Assembly: GCA_902793295.1 (NCBI GenBank)
Contig: CADBDA010000005.1
Location: 1 to 64,000 of the forward strand
Source: an uncultured Bacteroidota bacterium
GTDB lineage: Bacteria; Bacteroidota; Bacteroidia; Bacteroidales; P3
Length of the DNA: 64,000 bases
Direction of reading: 5' to 3'
Shown here: positions 54,188-62,195 of the stretch, in pieces
How the letters are laid out: each line of letters opens with the position of its first letter
How positions within the stretch are numbered: the stretch's first letter is position 1
Notes under the pieces: model-generated
What the model saw: only the letters and a program-made list of their open reading frames with translations
Told to the model about the DNA's origin: nothing
Database searches by the model: none
Translations under genes and position numbers: made by a program

Positions 54188-54218
54188 AAAAATGGAGCGC
54201 CGCCTGCTGCGGCGCTCC
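54188..54218 (-). terminator. Intrinsic terminator of the vWA-FHA gene
   Basis: Perfect 10-base stem GGAGCGCCGC/GCGGCGCTCC (54194-54203 and 54209-54218) with a 5-base loop. Read leftward it is followed by ATTTTTCCC. It lies about 90 bases past the stop at 54308 and splits the vWA-FHA gene from the PP2C unit. Confidence 0.65.
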
Positions 54219-54307
54219 CGCTTGCTGCTTATCGGTGGGTCCTATGAATGGCGTTTTCTTTTGCCCTTTCCCCCCCAAAAAAGGGGGCTTCTATAGAACC
54301 TCGTATT

Positions 54308-55840
54308 TTACATATAGAAGGTCAGAACGGCTTCGCCCAAACCGATCATGTCGCCGTTCTTTAGGGCCGACTGCTGGTAGAAGGCGCCGTTGATGATGAT
54401 GCCCTGCGTGTACGACTGGCTGCGGTTCACAATCTCAAAACCGTTGCCGTTGAAACGTATCTCGGCATGCAGACCCGACACGGTGCGGTTGTTCAACACC
54501 ACGTCGTTGTTGTCGTTGCGTCCCAGTGTCGACACGGGCTTGGTGAGCATGTAGGTGTAATTCTGGCCGTTGACCTGACACAGCAGTCTGGGGTACAGGT
54601 TCTTGCTCTGCATCAGGCTCTGCAGCCGCTGCTGCTCGGCTTCGTTGGCCTTGCGCTGCTCGGCGGCTGCACGGGCGCGCTCTTTGGCCTGCTGCTCTTG
54701 TCTCATACGCTCCATCTCCTGCTGCGACTGCGACAGGGCGTTGTTCATGTCGTTGACCATGCCTTGGCGGGCCATCTCGTCCTGCTTCTTCTTGTTGCTG
54801 ATAAGGATGACAATCAGCAGCACAACCAGTATCAGTCCAACGCACAGGGCGATGAAGAGGATAAGGTTCTCCTTGATCCACAACCCGAAGGTGAGGCTGG
54901 GGGCGGTGAAGTCGGGAATCTGCTGCTTCACTTTGTTGATCGAGAAGTTCACCGGATGGGCCTTGCCGTCACGCTTGGCGGTGGTGGTGTAGCTGATGCG
55001 GTAGTCCTGTCCGTGCAGACGGCTGTCCATGCCGTTGTAGAACTGCTGCAACTGCGGCAGGGCGTCATCGGCTTTCTTTGTGGCGTAGGTCAGACCGTAG
55101 GTGCTCTCGGCCAAGGTGTTGATTTCGGGAGTGTCGCCGTAGATGGAATACTTCATCACGTAGATGGGTATGCCGGCGTCAAGGGCGTTCTGGCGCACGG
55201 TCTCCATCTCGGTGCTGGCTCCGGGAACCTTCATGTTCAGTCCGGCGCTGATCACCACAATGACGCCTGCTCGGTCGGCAGGCTCTTTCTTCAGCATGTC
55301 GATACCTTCGTTGATGGCCAGGTATAGGTCGCTCTGGTTGGGGTTGGGGGCGAAGGTCTTGATGCTGGGCTTGTAGTCCTTCAGCACTTTGGCCAGGGCG
55401 TTCTTGTCGTTGGTGAATCCGCTCAGCAGGGGCTTCAAAACCTTCGGCTCGTTGTTGCCTTTGCGGTTGAAGAAGGCAATGTTGAACTGGTCTTCCGACT
55501 TCAACTGGGTCTCGTTGAAGAAGCGGGTCAGCATCTTCACCGTGAAGGCGGCTTGCTGGCTGTGGCTGGCCATGTCTTCCCAGACGAAGAGCACGCTCTT
55601 CTTCTGCGGCGTGACGGCCTGGGCGGGCAGGTGCTGCACATTGATGCGCACCGCACTGTCGTTCTCAAAGATGGTGAACTGCGAGGCGTCCAGCACCGCG
55701 GGGTTGGGACTGTTCCACTCGAAGGTCACTTGCGGATAGTTGTCCAGATGGTATTTGTTGCCCTTCAGTCCTCTCTGGTTCTGGGCCTCTACACCAAATG
55801 CCATCACCATGATGGCTATAACGAATAATATTTTTTTCAT
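54308..55840 (-). CDS. vWA-like - membrane helix - coiled coil - FHA protein
   Basis: 510 residues. Signal peptide 1-19; vWA-like fold 82-270 outside the cytoplasm (SVLFVWEDMASHSQ, GVIVVISAGL, GIPIYVMKYS). The first MIDAS motif reads D-x-x-S-x-S instead of D-x-S-x-S, so metal binding is doubtful. Membrane helix 325-349, a Gln/Glu/Arg/Ala-rich coiled coil (353-412) and a cytoplasmic FHA (425-510: LGRNDNNDVVL, Ser455 and His458 in SGLHAEI). This orientation is opposite to the other FHA proteins, which have FHA first. It would pass a periplasmic binding event to phospho-Thr signalling. Confidence 0.85.
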   Translation of the reverse strand: MKKILFVIAIMVMAFGVEAQNQRGLKGNKYHLDNYPQVTFEWNSPNPAVLDASQFTIFENDSAVRINVQHLPAQAVTPQKKSVLFVWEDMASHSQQAAFTVKMLTRFFNETQLKSEDQFNIAFFNRKGNNEPKVLKPLLSGFTNDKNALAKVLKDYKPSIKTFAPNPNQSDLYLAINEGIDMLKKEPADRAGVIVVISAGLNMKVPGASTEMETVRQNALDAGIPIYVMKYSIYGDTPEINTLAESTYGLTYATKKADDALPQLQQFYNGMDSRLHGQDYRISYTTTAKRDGKAHPVNFSINKVKQQIPDFTAPSLTFGLWIKENLILFIALCVGLILVVLLIVILISNKKKQDEMARQGMVNDMNNALSQSQQEMERMRQEQQAKERARAAAEQRKANEAEQQRLQSLMQSKNLYPRLLCQVNGQNYTYMLTKPVSTLGRNDNNDVVLNNRTVSGLHAEIRFNGNGFEIVNRSQSYTQGIIINGAFYQQSALKNGDMIGLGEAVLTFYM

Positions 55841-56013
55841 AATATCAAAGTGTTGCCATTTAATAATTTAACTGTTGAATGTGAGGGTGCCACGATTCGT
55901 GGGGCTTTCATAGGTTATTCGACACAAGTCTTCTTGCTTGCCCCGACGATGTGCCATCGCTCGGAAGCAAACTGTCAAAACCTAAAACCTCCTGAATCGT
56001 GTGACCTTACAGC

Positions 56014-56709
56014 TTAAAACGACGTTCTGAATTTGAAAATGGTCTCGCCCATTCTGATCTCGTCGCCGTCCTGCAGATAGCGGGGCTCGAGCTCTATGTC
56101 CTCACCGTTGACAAAAGTGCCGTGCGACGACTGCTGGTCGGTGATGCTGTACTTGCCAGCACGGAACAGTAACACGGCATGCTTCGACGAAACCATCTTG
56201 TCGTTCACCGTGATGTTGCAGTCCATGTCACGGCCTATGATGTTGCGGCCTTCGTAAATCTTGAAGTCCACACCCATGGCTTCCAATGTGTACGACACCA
56301 GCCAGCCTACCAGCTTGCGGGTCTGTCGGTAACTGGGCTTCCCGGGCTGACCGTCGTTGTGCATCGTTTCGCCAAAGTCATCGCCAAACACCGTGCGGTT
56401 GCTCGTCTGCGCGTTGCCGGAATTGTTGCCGGTGCCGTTGTCGATAACGGTGGTCTTGTTCGAACCGACACTGCCGCCGCCTTGTCCTACCACTTGGGTT
56501 CTGCCGCCGCCCATGCCGCCATCCGGAATCGTGTCGTTGGGAACCGTCCCGCCTCCAAAACCGCCGTTGAACACTTGGGTCTTCTGGGTGGGACCATTAC
56601 CCATAGAATCGTTTGTGGTGCTGTTTGTGCTTGTGGTTGACTTGCAATAGGGACAGGAATCCCCTTGATAATAGTGCCCGTTCGGACATCTTTTGAATTC
56701 AGCTGACAT
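56014..56709 (-). CDS. Zinc ribbon - FHA protein
   Basis: 231 residues, soluble. The N-terminus is a small zinc ribbon (Cys8 in KRCPNGH, probably His12, Cys19 and Cys22 in SCPYC), then a long Gly/Asn/Thr linker rich in TQV(F/V) and TTV repeats (25-120) holding many Thr residues that could be phosphorylated, and a C-terminal FHA (about 147-231: IIGRDMDCNITV, VSSKHAV, SSHGTFVN). This is the layout of GarA/FhaA-type proteins, where the FHA binds a phospho-Thr in its own linker. First gene of the leftward block; its promoter is exact. Confidence 0.85.
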   Translation of the reverse strand: MSAEFKRCPNGHYYQGDSCPYCKSTTSTNSTTNDSMGNGPTQKTQVFNGGFGGGTVPNDTIPDGGMGGGRTQVVGQGGGSVGSNKTTVIDNGTGNNSGNAQTSNRTVFGDDFGETMHNDGQPGKPSYRQTRKLVGWLVSYTLEAMGVDFKIYEGRNIIGRDMDCNITVNDKMVSSKHAVLLFRAGKYSITDQQSSHGTFVNGEDIELEPRYLQDGDEIRMGETIFKFRTSF

Positions 56710-56910
56710 ACTTTTTATTTTTTGTTGATTTGTTGTTCGTCGGCAGATGTCAATATCGTCAGTCGGTGCAGTAGTGGACCATTCGGTTCGGATATCACTT
56801 CACATAATGTCGGGTTGACAATTATTTTTGTGATTGAATAGCGCTATTTGTTTAATTGCTAGTTTGTTGTTAGTGTATTGAATCTCTGTTTCGATTGTAA
56901 ATGAGCACTG

Positions 56911-56942
56911 CAAAGGTAACAATATTTTCTTTCTTAACCAAA
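56911..56942 (-). promoter_or_regulatory. Promoter of the zinc ribbon-FHA gene and possibly the block behind it
   Basis: Minus strand TTTG (56942-56939), 20-base spacer, TACCTTTG (56918-56911), both exact. The resulting leader is about 200 bases long. Confidence 0.75.
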
Positions 56943-56980
56943 TTATCGATTAAAAATTTTAACATTCGAAAATCTTTCCG

Positions 56981-56988
56981 TACTTTTG
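56981..56988 (+). promoter_or_regulatory. -7 element of the TonB-C-terminal gene
   Basis: TACTTTTG, exact to TAnnTTTG and identical in form to the element before the 5343 gene. No TTTG at -33. Confidence 0.5.
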
Positions 56989-57114
56989 TCATGATTTTTG
57001 TTTGATGTGAATATTGGTTCAATAATGTGTAAATCAGTGTTATATAATAATATATTGCAATCTGCCCATCTGGTCGGCCTCTTCCGGACCGTCGCTTCAT
57101 CCTCATCCAACCCC

Positions 57115-58068
57115 ATGAAAATGAAATCCCTTCTCTCCGCTGCCGTCTTGCTGCTCCTGGCGCTTGGCTCCACCGCCGCCGCCCAGAGCGTCCATCTGCG
57201 TATTGACCCTAAAGCCAACAACTACTATCTGGTCGACCGTCATTCGAATCCCATCGGAGGCACTGTCACCAAGGAGCGTTTCATGAGTGGCGACCAGGTC
57301 TACTTCTATGGTGTGGGCGAATACCACATCCTCCGGTCTGTCAACGATTCGGCGGCGGTGGTTCATGTCATTTACGCCGACAATAGCCACTATGGTTTCT
57401 GGACCCTCAAGCCGCAGTTCCAGTCCATTACCCCAGTCACTCCCTTCAACCGTTACGGCCTCTTCATCGCTTTCGACGGCGAAGCTTATTCTGTATGGAA
57501 CCACGAGGGCATGGAATATGTCAGCCCCCAGTATTCGAGTATCACCTGCAGCCCCTCGGGTCTGCTGACTCTCGTGTCCAAATACGACGGCAGCGTCGAC
57601 ACCCTCCATTGTGACTCCCTCCTCGCTAAAGGTGCCTTGCTTATGACAATTATCGAGACGGATTGCAACGTATCTGCCGAAATGGACACAATTATTTTTT
57701 TCGACCCTGATGTTACCATGTCAGATACGATTGGTGGGGACATCCAGGATGACGACGTGGTCTTCATCACCCCTGATTCTGGTGCCGAGTTTCCCGGAGG
57801 GTATGAAGCCTGGCTGAAGTTCGTCTCCGACAACCTCCGATACCCGCAGGATGCTCGCGATAAAGGCATCTCAGGCACTGCAGTCGTACACGTTGTGGTC
57901 GAAATTGACGGCAGTCTGACCAATGCTCGGATGGTCCGCTCCCTTTGCAAAAGCATCGACGAGGAATGCCTACGCCTCGTCAGCATCATGCCCCGCTTCA
58001 TCCCTGGCAAGTGGTACGACAAACCGGTCCGAACAGAAATGACAATCCCCATCATTTTTAAACCCTGA
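57115..58068 (+). CDS. Exported TonB C-terminal-domain protein
   Basis: 317 residues from ATG 57115, chosen because the signal peptide MKMKSLLSAAVLLLLALGSTAAAQ begins there; 39 more codons are open upstream. The middle has WG-type strands (HYGFWTLKPQFQSITP, YGLFIAFDGEAYSVWNHEGMEY), like WG/KWG repeats. The C-terminal 90 residues are a TonB_C domain (FPGGYEAWLKFVSDNLRYPQDARDKGISG, GTAVVHVVVEIDGSL, IPIIFKP). Without the usual N-terminal membrane helix and proline linker it is not an energy-transducing TonB; such free TonB_C proteins are frequent in Bacteroidota and their role is unclear. Confidence 0.82.
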   Translation: MKMKSLLSAAVLLLLALGSTAAAQSVHLRIDPKANNYYLVDRHSNPIGGTVTKERFMSGDQVYFYGVGEYHILRSVNDSAAVVHVIYADNSHYGFWTLKPQFQSITPVTPFNRYGLFIAFDGEAYSVWNHEGMEYVSPQYSSITCSPSGLLTLVSKYDGSVDTLHCDSLLAKGALLMTIIETDCNVSAEMDTIIFFDPDVTMSDTIGGDIQDDDVVFITPDSGAEFPGGYEAWLKFVSDNLRYPQDARDKGISGTAVVHVVVEIDGSLTNARMVRSLCKSIDEECLRLVSIMPRFIPGKWYDKPVRTEMTIPIIFKP

Positions 58069-58110
58069 CATTCGCCCGGCAATCCGCAACTCGGCCCTCG
58101 CCACCTCCAG

Positions 58111-58257
58111 ACACCTTGGGTGTCCAGCAATGCCTCCGATCAAGTGGAAATAAAGAAGCCATCTTTGACACCCTTAGGTGTCCAACAATGCTGATATGCC
58201 ACCGATCATGTTGAAATAAAGATGCCGCCTTCAGCTGTCCAACAATGCTATCCGACC
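58111..58257. repeat. Direct repeats of about 55-60 bases
   Basis: Units at about 58111-58160, 58169-58226 and a partial one at 58230-58257 share GTGTCCA(A/G)CAATGC, CCGATCA(A/T)GT(G/T)GAAATAAAG and the closing GCC. The first two begin with ACACC...GGTGT, a small hairpin. Spacing varies, so this is not a CRISPR array. Confidence 0.65.
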
Positions 58258-58334
58258 CTTTCAACGGCTGGAACAAAAAACGGAAATACCATATATGCAA
58301 TGTGATTGGTCTCTCTTGTTTATCAAAAAAAATG

Positions 58335-58342
58335 TATATTTG
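58335..58342 (+). promoter_or_regulatory. -7 element upstream of the plus-strand FHA pair
   Basis: TATATTTG, exact to TAnnTTTG, about 187 bases before the ATG at 58529. CTTG lies 16 bases upstream, which is short for a -33 box. Confidence 0.45.
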
Positions 58343-58528
58343 CAACTGATAATGTAAATCATTGTTATTGTAGTAATGCTGTGTTAATGAGTGGTATAGA
58401 GTGCTATAAGTATGACTCTGCGGGATTTGTCATGCTGTGAATCTTCCCTATATCGTTCCATTTGCTTCCCCCTCTCTCAAATATCTAGATGCTTGTTAAC
58501 CTGCTTTTATCTTTTATCAAAATAGAAA

Positions 58529-59632
58529 ATGAAAGTAGTTACAATTGGGCGAAGCCATCGCAATCAGGTGATCTTTAATGATCCTTCCGTCTCTCGTGTT
58601 CATTGTCAGATTATCCAGCATGACAATGGCACCTTCACTATTGTGGATTTTAAAAGCCTCAATGGCACTTTTGTTAATGGCCATCGTGTCTACAACGAAT
58701 CTCACTTGTCGCCCGGCGATAGTGTCCGTGTCGGCAAAGTCAATGTCCCGTGGCAGTCCTATTTCTCAGGTCTTGGTTCAGACGTTACGTCATCTTCCAA
58801 ACGTCTCTCGGGTGGTGCCGTCGCCGGTATCGTCTTTGGGGCGTTGTCGTTGATTGCCGCAATTGTCTTGCTTGTTGTCATGCTTGTGAATGGTCGGCCG
58901 TCAAACAATAATTACAATGGAAGCAATAATAGTTATGTGAGTAATGCTTCTAGCAGCTCATATAATACCACAAACAATACCACCAACAATACTACTTATA
59001 ACTTTAACACCACCTATAATGTCACTGTGAATTCGGGCAATCGTTATGAAACGCTCTTTTCAAATGCTTATCCTGAATTGGAAAGGTTAAAGAGCATGGG
59101 TATTGGTGGTTGCAAGATGCTTGGCGAAACCTGTGCCGATGCTATTGGTGACCACGGTTCAGTCGCGTCTCAAGATAGACCCTCGGTTTGTGGTACCCCT
59201 GCTGACTTGGGCATGTGTGTGGATGATTCGCCGCATGGAGTCTTTCTGCTCCTTTTGCATCAAAAAATACGTGTCACGTTATCTGTGGTCCATTCTGATT
59301 TGTTTACCATGTATGTGTATTATACTATTGAAAATAATACAGATGCAGACATCTCTGTTGTTATTGGTCAGGGTTCTATGCTTGAGGTGACGAGTGACGA
59401 TGTGCAAAATTTGACTGTTTCTGAGACCTCCACCGTTACGCTCAAAGCCCGTGAAGTGCGTAAAGTCAAGGTTAACTGCTATTGTGCATCCGAGCACAGA
59501 AAATCGCCTGAAGGTTGCGGTGTTCGTGTGACTCCGTACAAGTTGGTCGCTGCTGCCCAATATTTCCGCTCTCAAGAATCTATCTGGCAATGGCAAGCGG
59601 ATATCTATAGGGCGTATGTGGCTCGCTATTAA
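58529..59632 (+). CDS. FHA - membrane helix - periplasmic protein
   Basis: 367 residues. FHA 1-85 (IGRSHRNQVIF, SVSRVHCQI, KSLNGTFVN), VPWQSYFSG motif, membrane helix about 96-122, an Asn/Thr/Ser/Tyr-rich stalk (NNTTNNTTYN), and an outer domain (175-367) with several Cys (GGCKMLGETC, RPSVCG, DLGMCVDD, VNCYCASEHRKSPEGCG) that may form disulfides. It is paired with the next gene (69 bases), whose FHA part is nearly identical in sequence. The tract is on the opposite strand from the other FHA-membrane genes but clearly of the same family. Confidence 0.83.
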   Translation: MKVVTIGRSHRNQVIFNDPSVSRVHCQIIQHDNGTFTIVDFKSLNGTFVNGHRVYNESHLSPGDSVRVGKVNVPWQSYFSGLGSDVTSSSKRLSGGAVAGIVFGALSLIAAIVLLVVMLVNGRPSNNNYNGSNNSYVSNASSSSYNTTNNTTNNTTYNFNTTYNVTVNSGNRYETLFSNAYPELERLKSMGIGGCKMLGETCADAIGDHGSVASQDRPSVCGTPADLGMCVDDSPHGVFLLLLHQKIRVTLSVVHSDLFTMYVYYTIENNTDADISVVIGQGSMLEVTSDDVQNLTVSETSTVTLKAREVRKVKVNCYCASEHRKSPEGCGVRVTPYKLVAAAQYFRSQESIWQWQADIYRAYVARY

Positions 59633-59701
59633 AGTGCCTCGCACTTCCTGCCCTCATCCAGCTTTTGTTGATATGCTTTCGATTCATATAAAAAGCACTA
59701 A

Positions 59702-60709
59702 ATGAAAGTCATTACCTTTGGCCGCAGCCACCGCAATCAAGTGGTCTTTAACGACCCTTCGGTTTCCCGTGTCCATTGTCAGATTATCCAGCATGACAAT
59801 GGGTCATATTCCATTGCCGATTTTAAGAGCCTTAATGGCACGTTTGTCAACGGACGGCTTGTCTTTGGCGAATCACCATTGTCCCCGGGCGACAGCGTCC
59901 GTATTGGCAACGTCAGGCTCAATTGGCAGTCTTATTTCGGTGGTGCCCCCTCCGCCAAGTTCTCCTCTGCTGCCATAATCGCCATTGTTCTCGGGGTCGT
60001 TGTTACGCTTATTGTTGTCGTCCTGGTGGTTGGGTTGGGTCACAATAAAAACCAAGTCCCCCAGCAACAAGCTCCGATTGGGAATTCTCAAGGACCGGTG
60101 TCCCCGGCTCAGCCTCCGGCAGCTACAACACAACAAACAGAGACTATTCCTCAAAATAATCATCAGATCAAAATTGGCGATGTCGGCTTGGATATTGGCA
60201 TGTCTATGGATGATGTCCGTCGCACCAATCCAAAAGCAACGATTAGCAATAAGCGGCAAACCCCGGGTATCGACGATATTTGTTATACAATCCCATCAGT
60301 AAGTTACCATACAATCAACAACGATATTGTGGCTCTTTTGGGTGATAATAACCGCGTGCGGTCTGTTTTGACATGGTCTCCGCTTTTTAATACAACACGA
60401 GGATGTCATGTCGGTAGCACTTGGGGCGATATCCAAAAAAAATATCCCAAAGCTATAGCACTATTGGAATATAATTTGTTCAACTATAAGAGTCTGGATT
60501 ATGATGATTATTATTGCCTTTGGGACGAACAAACAAAAACGCTTTTCTATTTTCATAGAAGTCAGTTTACAGAAAAACAGTTGAGCGCTATTGATGACCT
60601 GGGCGGATCTGATTTTGAAATGGTATTGGACCTGAATGCTCTTCCGTCAGACGTGTACAAAAGTATATGTTCGAATGTGAAAGTAATTCAAATTGAGGTG
60701 AGTAAATGA
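59702..60709 (+). CDS. FHA - membrane helix - periplasmic protein
   Basis: 335 residues. FHA 1-85 is almost the same as in the previous protein (FGRSHRNQVVF, SVSRVHCQI, KSLNGTFVN), followed by LNWQSYFGG and a membrane helix about 93-117. The outer part differs: a Pro/Gln/Thr-rich linker (120-150) and a globular domain (155-335) beginning IGDVGLDIGMSMDDVRR, with a later GCHVGSTWGDIQKKYP, a layout known from small periplasmic proteins of unknown function. The pair shows a conserved FHA head with exchanged outer modules. Confidence 0.83.
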   Translation: MKVITFGRSHRNQVVFNDPSVSRVHCQIIQHDNGSYSIADFKSLNGTFVNGRLVFGESPLSPGDSVRIGNVRLNWQSYFGGAPSAKFSSAAIIAIVLGVVVTLIVVVLVVGLGHNKNQVPQQQAPIGNSQGPVSPAQPPAATTQQTETIPQNNHQIKIGDVGLDIGMSMDDVRRTNPKATISNKRQTPGIDDICYTIPSVSYHTINNDIVALLGDNNRVRSVLTWSPLFNTTRGCHVGSTWGDIQKKYPKAIALLEYNLFNYKSLDYDDYYCLWDEQTKTLFYFHRSQFTEKQLSAIDDLGGSDFEMVLDLNALPSDVYKSICSNVKVIQIEVSK

Positions 60710-60814
60710 GTAATTAAAATGATTGTAAATAGGATTTTGCAACGGTTGGAGTGACCTCCCAAAAAGGGTCTTGACAATACTAAACAGGTCTTTTCCGCGT
60801 TATAATAAAAAAAG

Positions 60815-62152
60815 ATGACCATGTTGTTCACACCCGACAGAATAGACGGTTTGAAACCCGGACAGATATTCGTTTTCGGTAGCAACCTGCAGGGCCACCA
60901 TGCCGGCGGTGCCGCCAGGATCGCACACCAGAAATTCGGAGCCGTATGGGGGCAGGGAGTAGGGCTGCAGGGACAGAGCTACGCAATCCCCACTATGCAG
61001 GGCGGAGTGGAGACTATAAAACCTTACGTGGATGAATTTGTTCGGTTTGCGAAAGCCCACGAAGAATACATATTCCTAGTGACGCGAATCGGATGCGGCA
61101 TAGCCGGGTTCAAGGACAGCGAGATTGCTCCACTTTTCAGTGATGCCGTGGAATGCTCCAACATAATTCTGCCGCGCGAGTTTGCAGAGGTTCTCTGCCT
61201 GCCGGAGGCCACACGCCGCACGCTGATGAAAAGCGCGCATGGACAGGTGCGAACGATGGCTGACATAATAATCGCTCTAAACAAGGAGAAACACTACACA
61301 ACTCCCGCAGAAGCACTTTCCGACCTTCAGAAATACTTCGAACGCATTGCAGAAACAGGCGACGAAGTCGCATTCACGGCCGTAAGGATATTTTGGAACA
61401 GCATTGGTGACGCTTTTTCCGATGGCAGGCTCGACGCGGAGCGTCTGTGCCGGACTATGGAGGATTTCAATTTGTCCGACAAGGACTGGAATGAGGCCTA
61501 TTTGAGCCATTGCCTTGACAAGCTTCTGAAAATAATCATCTATTTTAACGACTTCCGCCGATACAGGAATGCGGACACCCTTCTTGATGATATGCAGTAC
61601 ACCGGTGTACTCAGCTTCAGCCACTGCGGTCCCCAAAGGGAACCTTACTATTTCAACATGTCCAGATACCCCTGGCTGTTTTTCCAATGCGGTCTCCGCG
61701 AGAACTGGGACAGGATGACAACCGACGGAGTCCTTGACGGACAGAAAATGAGCAACGTGATGTTCGACACCCACGAGCGCGGGATAAGGAAATACGGACT
61801 TGACGCTGTGATTGGCCATGATTATGTGTCAGACGGCCCGTGCCACCCTGAAGTGTATTTCCCAAAGAAAATGGGTACTGCTCCCGTATATGTCAAGACA
61901 AAAAGAGAATACATCAAGTCTTGCGGAGAAGGGAAAGGACCTAACAGGGTGCCTGACTATTTCGAAATGCAATATGCACAGCCCTTGCTGGAGAAAAGTC
62001 CGGACTATACTAATGTCAACGGCTTTTATATTCCCAAGAGTGACTGTTCGCTGCCTGTCTATCACGAATGGAGAGGGAAAATCAAGATCCCTTCTCACCT
62101 GACTCCCAGGGATTTCATAGACCACATCATCAAGGGGACACCAATTTCGTGA
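60815..62152 (+). CDS. Macrodomain-like N-terminus with unknown helical C-terminus
   Basis: 445 residues; a second ATG two codons in is equally good. Residues 1-140 have the pattern IFVFGSNLQGHHAGGAARIAHQKFGA, GVGLQGQSYAIPT and RIGCGIAGF, seen in phage-associated (A1S_2505-like) and macrodomain-related proteins that bind ADP-ribose-type nucleotides. The remainder is helical with several Trp and Cys residues and is unknown to me. Codon use changes here: AGG, ATA and GGA become frequent compared with the genes before 60710, a sign of separate origin. The two following genes are radical SAM proteins. Confidence 0.7.
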   Translation: MTMLFTPDRIDGLKPGQIFVFGSNLQGHHAGGAARIAHQKFGAVWGQGVGLQGQSYAIPTMQGGVETIKPYVDEFVRFAKAHEEYIFLVTRIGCGIAGFKDSEIAPLFSDAVECSNIILPREFAEVLCLPEATRRTLMKSAHGQVRTMADIIIALNKEKHYTTPAEALSDLQKYFERIAETGDEVAFTAVRIFWNSIGDAFSDGRLDAERLCRTMEDFNLSDKDWNEAYLSHCLDKLLKIIIYFNDFRRYRNADTLLDDMQYTGVLSFSHCGPQREPYYFNMSRYPWLFFQCGLRENWDRMTTDGVLDGQKMSNVMFDTHERGIRKYGLDAVIGHDYVSDGPCHPEVYFPKKMGTAPVYVKTKREYIKSCGEGKGPNRVPDYFEMQYAQPLLEKSPDYTNVNGFYIPKSDCSLPVYHEWRGKIKIPSHLTPRDFIDHIIKGTPIS

Positions 62153-62195
62153 ACGAATTTGACTACGGATATTGATTTTAAAAGCATCATGGTGG

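Larger units (their letters stand above)
56710..57114. other. Divergent intergenic region with two promoters
   Basis: About 400 bases between the leftward zinc ribbon-FHA gene and the rightward TonB-C-terminal gene. It contains an exact leftward promoter (56911-56942) and a rightward -7 element (56981-56988), whose starts are about 70 bases apart. The leftward leader would be about 200 bases and is U/G-rich without a clear structure. An upstream open frame (from 56998) is in frame with the TonB-C-terminal gene but not signal-like. Confidence 0.65.
58069..58528. other. Intergenic region with short direct repeats and a promoter element
   Basis: 460 bases without a gene. Its first half holds two and a half copies of a repeat (58111-58257), its second half a -7 element at 58335-58342 and a U-rich leader of about 180 bases to the FHA gene at 58529. 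Confidence 0.65.

Noticed and set aside
40973..56709. Type VI secretion regulatory cluster
   Set aside because: Kinase, PP2C and FHA genes fit, but no sheath, tube, baseplate or membrane-complex genes are seen within the window.
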